In this document: positions 5,361 to 9,225 of the stretch, in pieces
Position numbering within the stretch: position 1 is the stretch's first letter
Layout of the letters: each line of letters starts with the position of its first letter
Origin: a bacterium
GTDB lineage: Bacteria; Atribacterota; JS1; SB-45; 34-128
Reading direction: 5' to 3'
Assembly: GCA_018903015.1 (NCBI GenBank)
Contig: JAHIPR010000110.1
Location: 1 to 9,225 of the forward strand
DNA: 9,225 bases
Notes under the pieces: model-generated
Told to the model about the DNA's origin: nothing
Database searches by the model: none
Seen by the model: the letters and a program-made list of their open reading frames with translations, nothing else
Program-made: the position numbers and the translations under genes

Positions 5361-5398
5361 TATTTTTATTTAATTATTTAGAGTAAAGGAGTAGAAAT

Positions 5399-6565
5399 AT
5401 GAAAATTGTCTGTTCTCAAGAAAGTTTATTACACGGGATTCAAACAGTACAAAAAGGAATATCCAGCAGAATTGGGTTACCTATCTACAACGGAATACTT
5501 TTTGAAGCTAATGAGGATAATAAAGTCCATCTATTCGCTACTGATTTAGAAATTGGGATAGATTGTTATATTCCAGCCCAGGTTATTGAGACCGGTTCTA
5601 CAGTTATCCCCAGCAGAATAATAAGTGAATTAATTAAAAAATTTCCCGAAGGAAAAATAGAGATAGAATGTTCAGATAATAATATCACCACCGTTAAAGA
5701 AAACAGTTCTAATTATAAAATTTTAGGTTTTTCCGCAGAAGAATTCTCTAATTTTCCTGAAATAAAGATAAGAGCTAAAATTAAAATGACTCAAAAACTA
5801 TTTAAAGAGACCATTCAACAAGTTATATTTTCCACATCCCGGGATGAAAGTAAAACTTTTTTAAACGGAGTTCTATTTAAAATAATAGACAATAAGATTG
5901 AAGTAGTTACCACCGACAGTCACAGACTGTCTCTTAAAAATATTAAAGCAATTAATATAGAAAAAACAACCGCAGACGAATTAATAGAAGTTATTATTCC
6001 TTACCGGGCTCTATCAGAATTGTCCAGACTCCTTTTAGAAAATGAGGAAGTCTTTGTGGAAATTAGATTTGGGGAAAAACAGATAATGTTTATTTTGTTT
6101 CCCAATGGCCAAAAGAACAGTATAAGAATATATTCTCGATTAATAGAAGGTCAATTTCCTAATTATCACCAGATTATTCCAGATTCTTTTAAAACCGAAA
6201 TAAAAATAAATACTGAGGAATTTAGGAATAAAATGGAAAGAATCGCCCTTTTTGTAAGAGAAGATTTAAAAACCGTAAAGGTAGAAGTAGCTAATAAAGA
6301 AAATAGCCAAAAAGAGGAAATATGTGAAATAATTTTAAAAGCAGAAAGCCCGAGTATTGGAGAAGCCTCCGAAAAGATTTCCAGTTTTAAAAAAGGAGAA
6401 GATATTACTATAACTTTTAATACCGATTATATTTTAGATGTATTAAAGATAATAAAAAAGGAAAACACTATAATAAAACTAAATGACCCGCTTAATCCGG
6501 CAATTATTACCCCAGACGGAGACAAAAACTATGTTTATGTTTTAATGCCGGTAAGGACAGATTAA
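5399..6565 (+). CDS. dnaN: DNA polymerase III beta subunit (sliding clamp)
   Basis: The ring-shaped processivity clamp that holds DNA polymerase III and other partners on DNA. The 388 residues are slightly longer than the usual 365-380. Three clamp domains are recognisable: about 1-122 with LFATDLEIGI (45-54) and GSTVIPSRIISELIKKFP (66-83); about 125-250 with FSTSRDESKTFLNGVLF (144-160), TTDSHRLSL (171-179) and RLIEGQFPNYHQIIP (247-261); and a C-terminal domain with FNTDYILDVL (340-349), PLNPAIITP (364-372) and the terminal YVYVLMPVR (378-386). Extra length comes partly from a charged loop around 298-325. The start has AAAGGAG seven bases upstream. It lies downstream of dnaA with the probable origin element between them. 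Confidence 0.97.
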   Translation: MKIVCSQESLLHGIQTVQKGISSRIGLPIYNGILFEANEDNKVHLFATDLEIGIDCYIPAQVIETGSTVIPSRIISELIKKFPEGKIEIECSDNNITTVKENSSNYKILGFSAEEFSNFPEIKIRAKIKMTQKLFKETIQQVIFSTSRDESKTFLNGVLFKIIDNKIEVVTTDSHRLSLKNIKAINIEKTTADELIEVIIPYRALSELSRLLLENEEVFVEIRFGEKQIMFILFPNGQKNSIRIYSRLIEGQFPNYHQIIPDSFKTEIKINTEEFRNKMERIALFVREDLKTVKVEVANKENSQKEEICEIILKAESPSIGEASEKISSFKKGEDITITFNTDYILDVLKIIKKENTIIKLNDPLNPAIITPDGDKNYVYVLMPVRTD

Positions 6566-6753
6566 TTAGTCGTTGGGGAATAGTAATTTATATCACGTAT
6601 TACGCTCCTACTCTGACCCGGTATTAACTCTTTGGCTAACTAACCGACCGGCTAACCAAATACCGAGATACGAATCTTTACCATACTATACAATGTTTCT
6701 TCTTTACGATATACTATACGTAATATATAAATATAGAAAGGGAAAGGAAGAAG
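6566..6753. repeat. dnaN-recF gap built of degenerate microrepeats
   Basis: This 188-base gap has no convincing gene. It opens with TTAGTCG (as at 228-234 upstream of mnmE), carries GGCTAAC/AACCGACC/GGCTAACC-type octamers (6634-6657), then ATACCGA and GATACGA heptamers (6660-6673) and ATAC-rich sequence to about 6730. Many Bacillota encode a small S4-domain RNA-binding protein here; nothing of the kind is present. A 63-codon open frame (6573-6764) spans the repeats and runs into recF, and is not supported as a gene. Confidence 0.55.
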
Positions 6754-7893
6754 TTGTATTTTAAAAAAGTAAGATTGAAAAACTACAGAAATTTTTCTAA
6801 CCTATCCCTAGATCTTGATTCCAATCTTAATATTTTTATCGGAAATAACGCCCAGGGCAAGACTAACTTATTAGAAGGGTTGAACCTAATAATCAAAGGA
6901 AACTCTTACCGGACAAAAGAGGACAGGGAAGTGATAAAGTGGGATAATGAAAGTGCCTATCTATTTGGAGAAATAAACAAAGATGACGAAAATATTCAAA
7001 TAGCCCTAGCCCTAGAGAAGAAGCCAGAGGATTTTTATAAAAATAAACTGATCAAAACAATAAAAATAAACCAAAATATTCAAAAAAAAACTGCTTTAAA
7101 TAAAGAATTTAAGGGAGTGGTGTTTTCTCCCGAGCACCTACAGATAATAAAAGGCGCCCCTTCCCTAAGAAGAAAATTTTTAGATGAGCAGATATCCCAA
7201 ATTTACCCCTTATATTATAAATATCTTTTAGAATATTATAGAATTTTAGGACACCGCAACAATATACTAAAGAAAGAAATTAATCAAAAAAAGAAGAAAG
7301 AAAAACTTCTTGTATGGGATCCCCGGCTTATAGAGAGGGGATCTTTTTTAATTTTAACCAGAATTAAATTTATAAAAAAGATAAACCGCCTGGCTCATAA
7401 ATTTCATCAAAAAATTACCAAAGAGAAAGAAAATATAGAACTAGCCTACCAAAGTAATATATTAAAAGACCAAGAAGAAAACATTTCTTTGATAAACAAA
7501 GAATTTAAAGATAGATTAGAGGAACACAGAGAGAAAGAGGTAGAACAGAGAGCCACCTTGTTCGGCCCTCACCGGGATGATTTTTCAGTATATATCAACG
7601 GGTTTAATATCGCTTCTTACGGCTCACAAGGCCAGCAACGAACAGTTGTTTTATCTTTAAAATTATCCGAACTAGAACTAATTAAGGAAAAAGAGGGGGA
7701 CTACCCTATATTTTTTTTAGATGATGTTATGTCAGAACTAGATGAAGACAGAAGGCATTTCTTATTAGGGTTAATTGTCCAAAAAAAGGTCCAGACTTTT
7801 ATTACCAGTATAAATCTGGATTATTTTAATAGTAATATTAAAGAAAAAAGCAGGATATTTAAAATAGAAGAAGGGAAGATAATTAATTTATGA
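6754..7893 (+). CDS. recF: DNA replication and repair protein RecF
   Basis: An SMC-like ATPase that with RecO and RecR loads RecA at single-strand gaps and stalled forks. The 379 residues are near the usual 360-375. N-terminal MYFKKVRLKNYRNFSNLSLD is typical. Walker A is GNNAQGKT (30-37) followed by NLLEGL. FSPEHLQIIKGAPSLRRKFLD (124-144) is a RecF hallmark, and GPHRDDF (271-277) is another. The ABC signature is YGSQGQQR (289-296), Walker B is FFLDDVMSELD (320-330) with the D-loop. The start is TTG at 6754, backed by AAAGGA six bases upstream; no ATG would give the conserved first residues. The stop codon overlaps the next gene as ATGA, so the two are translationally coupled. Confidence 0.96.
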   Translation: MYFKKVRLKNYRNFSNLSLDLDSNLNIFIGNNAQGKTNLLEGLNLIIKGNSYRTKEDREVIKWDNESAYLFGEINKDDENIQIALALEKKPEDFYKNKLIKTIKINQNIQKKTALNKEFKGVVFSPEHLQIIKGAPSLRRKFLDEQISQIYPLYYKYLLEYYRILGHRNNILKKEINQKKKKEKLLVWDPRLIERGSFLILTRIKFIKKINRLAHKFHQKITKEKENIELAYQSNILKDQEENISLINKEFKDRLEEHREKEVEQRATLFGPHRDDFSVYINGFNIASYGSQGQQRTVVLSLKLSELELIKEKEGDYPIFFLDDVMSELDEDRRHFLLGLIVQKKVQTFITSINLDYFNSNIKEKSRIFKIEEGKIINL

Positions 7894-8207
7894 AAGAAAA
7901 AGACCTAGTTCCCTTTAAAACAGCCCTGGGAAAATTTTTCAAAGAGAAAGACTGGAGCAAAAAGATAAAAGGGTATCAAATAATTGGCAATTGGGAGAAT
8001 CTGGCGGGCAAGGAGATTGCTCAATCTTCCCAGCCGATTAAAATACAGGACGAGTGCCTTTTTTTGGCTGTAAAAAGCAATGTTTGGGCTAATGAACTGA
8101 ATTTAAGAAAAGGAGAGCTTATTGAAAAAATCAACCGGGAAGCGGGGGAAGAGATAATTTCTAACATTCTGTTTAAGACCCGAACACCCCAGTTTAAAAA
8201 CAGTTAA
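7890..8207 (+). CDS. dciA: DciA-like protein (DUF721), probable replicative helicase loader
   Basis: A 105-residue protein of the DUF721/DciA family. DciA interacts with the replicative helicase DnaB and replaces DnaC or DnaI in most bacteria. Family features: an N-terminal helix ending before W35 in IIGNWENLAGKEIAQSSQPI (31-50), then the strand LFLAVKSNVWANEL (57-70) and helix LRKGELIEKIN (72-82), ending with IISNILFKTR (89-98), which corresponds to the KH-like fold of the family. It overlaps recF by four bases (ATGA), with AAGGGAAG upstream. Placement between recF and gyrB is common for this family. The name rests on sequence pattern and context; helicase loading in this organism is inferred. 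Confidence 0.85.
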   Translation: MKEKDLVPFKTALGKFFKEKDWSKKIKGYQIIGNWENLAGKEIAQSSQPIKIQDECLFLAVKSNVWANELNLRKGELIEKINREAGEEIISNILFKTRTPQFKNS

Positions 8208-8244
8208 ACAGGGATTTAAGGGAGGCACAAAGAGAGGGGAAATT

Positions 8245-8273
8245 TTGACATAAGCGCTATAATATAGTAAAAT
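8245..8273 (+). promoter_or_regulatory. Sigma70-type promoter upstream of gyrB
   Basis: A perfect -35 TTGACA (8245-8250) is followed after 17 bases by TAAAAT (8268-8273), one mismatch from the -10 consensus. The start would be near 8280, giving a leader of about 95 bases. A TATAAT at 8258-8263 is too close to this -35 (7 bases) to pair with it. gyrB can therefore be expressed apart from dnaA-dnaN-recF-dciA. Confidence 0.7.
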
Positions 8274-8327
8274 TAATCAGGTTTTTAGAATAATAAATTA
8301 AATCTTCACAACAAATTATAAAAATAA

Positions 8328-8352
8328 AAACCGTGGCGGTAAGCTGCGGTTT
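8328..8352 (+). other. 10-bp stem-loop in the gyrB leader
   Basis: AAACCGTGGC (8328-8337) and GCTGCGGTTT (8343-8352) pair over ten positions, including two adjacent G-U wobbles, with loop GGTAA. The stem ends eight bases before the TAGGAG ribosome binding site (8361-8366). It is followed by CATTTTGAT, a poor U-run, so a leader control or stability element is as likely as a terminator or attenuator. Confidence 0.55.
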
Positions 8353-8374
8353 CATTTTGATAGGAGTTTATACG

Positions 8375-9225
8375 TTGCCAAAAAGAAAAAAGAAAACTAA
8401 TAATACAGATAATCAATATACCGCTAAACAGATACAGGTCTTAGAGGGCTTAGAGGCAGTCAGAAAAAGGCCCAGCATGTATATCGGGAATACTTCCAGT
8501 AGAGGGCTGCACCATCTTTTAGATGAAGTAGTAGACAACAGTATTGATGAAGCGATGGCCGGCTATTGTAAAAAAATAGAAGTGGTCATCCACCCGGATA
8601 ACAGTGTTACCGTAACCGATGACGGGCGGGGGATCCCGGTTGACATTCACAAAGAAACCAAGTTACCGGCGGTAACTATAGTGCTAACCAAACTCCATGC
8701 CGGAGGTAAGTTTGGAGGAGGCGGATATCGGGTCACCGGCGGACTACACGGAGTAGGTATTTCAGTTGTAAATGCCCTTTCGGAATGGCTGGAGGTAGAG
8801 GTATATCGAGATTCAGGAATATTTTTTCAGAGATTTGAAAGAGGGGATGCCGTATCCGACTTAAAAAAAATAGGAAGATCTTCCCGCACCGGGACTAAAA
8901 TTACCTTTAAGCCTGACCCGACTGTTCTTGAAGACACCACCTTTAATTTTGATAGTATTACCCACCGGTTAAGAGAAATCGCTTTTCTAAACGCCGGGGT
9001 CAAGATTAATTTAAAAGATGAAAGGGAAGAGAATAAAGAAGTTTCTTATAAATACAATGGAGGGATAAGTGAATTTGTCAGCCATTTAAACAAAAACAAA
9101 GACCTTTTATTTCCAAAGCCTATCTGTTTTACAGGGAAGAAGGACGACATAGAAGTAGAAGTCGCGTTACAATATAATGACGGTTATATAGAAAATATCC
9201 TTTCTTTTGCCAACAATATAAATAC
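8375..9225 (+). CDS. gyrB: DNA gyrase subunit B, N-terminal 283 residues (cut by window edge)
   Basis: The ATPase subunit of gyrase, which with GyrA introduces negative supercoils. The visible part covers the GHKL ATPase domain and the start of the transducer domain. Motifs: [17 protein letters not shown] (22-38), [18 protein letters not shown] (46-63) with the Mg-ATP asparagine N55, the DDGRGIPVD box (82-90), [20 protein letters not shown] (108-127) and [19 protein letters not shown] (266-284, the last codon incomplete at the edge). The start is TTG at 8375 with TAGGAG eight bases upstream; no ATG lies between it and the conserved core. A short basic head (PKRKKKTNN) precedes the core. It is called GyrB rather than ParE from its place next to recF/dciA and the origin. 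Confidence 0.96.
   Translation, partial: MPKRKKKTNNTDNQYTAKQIQVLEGLEAVRKRPSMYIGNTSSRGLHHLLDEVVDNSIDEAMAGYCKKIEVVIHPDNSVTVTDDGRGIPVDIHKETKLPAVTIVLTKLHAGGKFGGGGYRVTGGLHGVGISVVNALSEWLEVEVYRDSGIFFQRFERGDAVSDLKKIGRSSRTGTKITFKPDPTVLEDTTFNFDSITHRLREIAFLNAGVKINLKDEREENKEVSYKYNGGISEFVSHLNKNKDLLFPKPICFTGKKDDIEVEVALQYNDGYIENILSFANNIN

Larger units (their letters stand above)
5167..5398. other. dnaA-dnaN intergenic region, probable unwinding part of oriC
   Basis: 232 very AT-rich bases with TGTTAATAA (5168-5176), a degenerate box TTATCCCTA (5267-5275), the perfect DnaA box (5279-5287), a CCCC stretch (5326-5329), a DnaA-trio-like series (5343-5360) and an AT-only run (5359-5380) ending at the dnaN ribosome binding site. 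This order, box then short GC stretch then trinucleotides then AT-rich DNA, is that of the unwinding region described in Bacillus subtilis. Confidence 0.6.

Noticed and set aside
5828..5836. TTTTCCACA inside dnaN
   Set aside because: It resembles a DnaA box but lies in a well-conserved coding stretch (FSTSRDE), so the sequence is explained by the protein.
6573..6764. Open frame of 63 codons between dnaN and recF
   Set aside because: It is composed of microrepeats and runs past the recF start; its only good ribosome binding site belongs to recF.

Overview
This window is a bacterial chromosome replication-origin region. It is AT-rich, with gaps rich in A/T runs. Two gene sets diverge from a non-coding core at about 3138-3804. 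On the minus strand run rpmH, rnpA, yidD, yidC, jag and the N-terminal part of mnmE (cut by the window start). On the plus strand run dnaA, dnaN, recF, a DciA/DUF721 gene and the N-terminal part of gyrB (cut by the window end). This is the widely conserved oriC neighbourhood of bacteria. The source cannot be fixed from this window. YidC is the short form without a large periplasmic domain, there is a KH/R3H Jag protein, and a DciA-type helicase-loader candidate sits beside gyrB. With the low GC, this suggests a low-GC, probably anaerobic lineage such as a Bacillota relative or a candidate phylum like Atribacterota; that is an inference with low confidence. Most Bacillota carry a small S4-domain gene between dnaN and recF, and it is absent here.

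Left arm, minus strand. A strong sigma70-type promoter (TTGACA, 18 bp, TATAAT) at 3191-3220 drives rpmH (ribosomal protein L34), followed by rnpA (RNase P protein), yidD (membrane insertion factor), yidC (insertase) and jag (RNA-binding KH/R3H protein). A long stem-loop with a U-rich tail lies just past jag (635-697). A 499-base gap then holds degenerate 7- and 8-base tandem repeats and four GC-rich palindromes before mnmE (tRNA wobble-uridine modification).

Origin. The rpmH-dnaA gap contains one perfect DnaA box (TTATCCACA, 3504-3512), a near-perfect one (TTTTCCACA, 3642-3650) overlapping a 12-bp palindrome, a 15-bp exact direct repeat, and AT-rich tracts. The dnaA-dnaN gap holds another perfect DnaA box (5279-5287), followed about 55 bases later by a trinucleotide series that looks like a DnaA-trio, then a very AT-rich stretch. 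This suggests a two-part origin flanking dnaA, with strand opening next to dnaN.

Right arm, plus strand. DnaA (initiator ATPase), the beta sliding clamp, RecF (recombination mediator) and DciA (probable replicative-helicase loader) serve replication start and fork repair. recF and dciA overlap by an ATGA. gyrB appears to have its own promoter (TTGACA/TAAAAT) and a leader with a 10-bp hairpin just before its ribosome binding site.

I found no exotic accessory system. The coding content is core housekeeping. The less ordinary material is in the gaps: families of palindromes and heptamer/octamer microrepeats, the DnaA-trio-like motif, and hairpins along the rpmH operon and in the gyrB leader.
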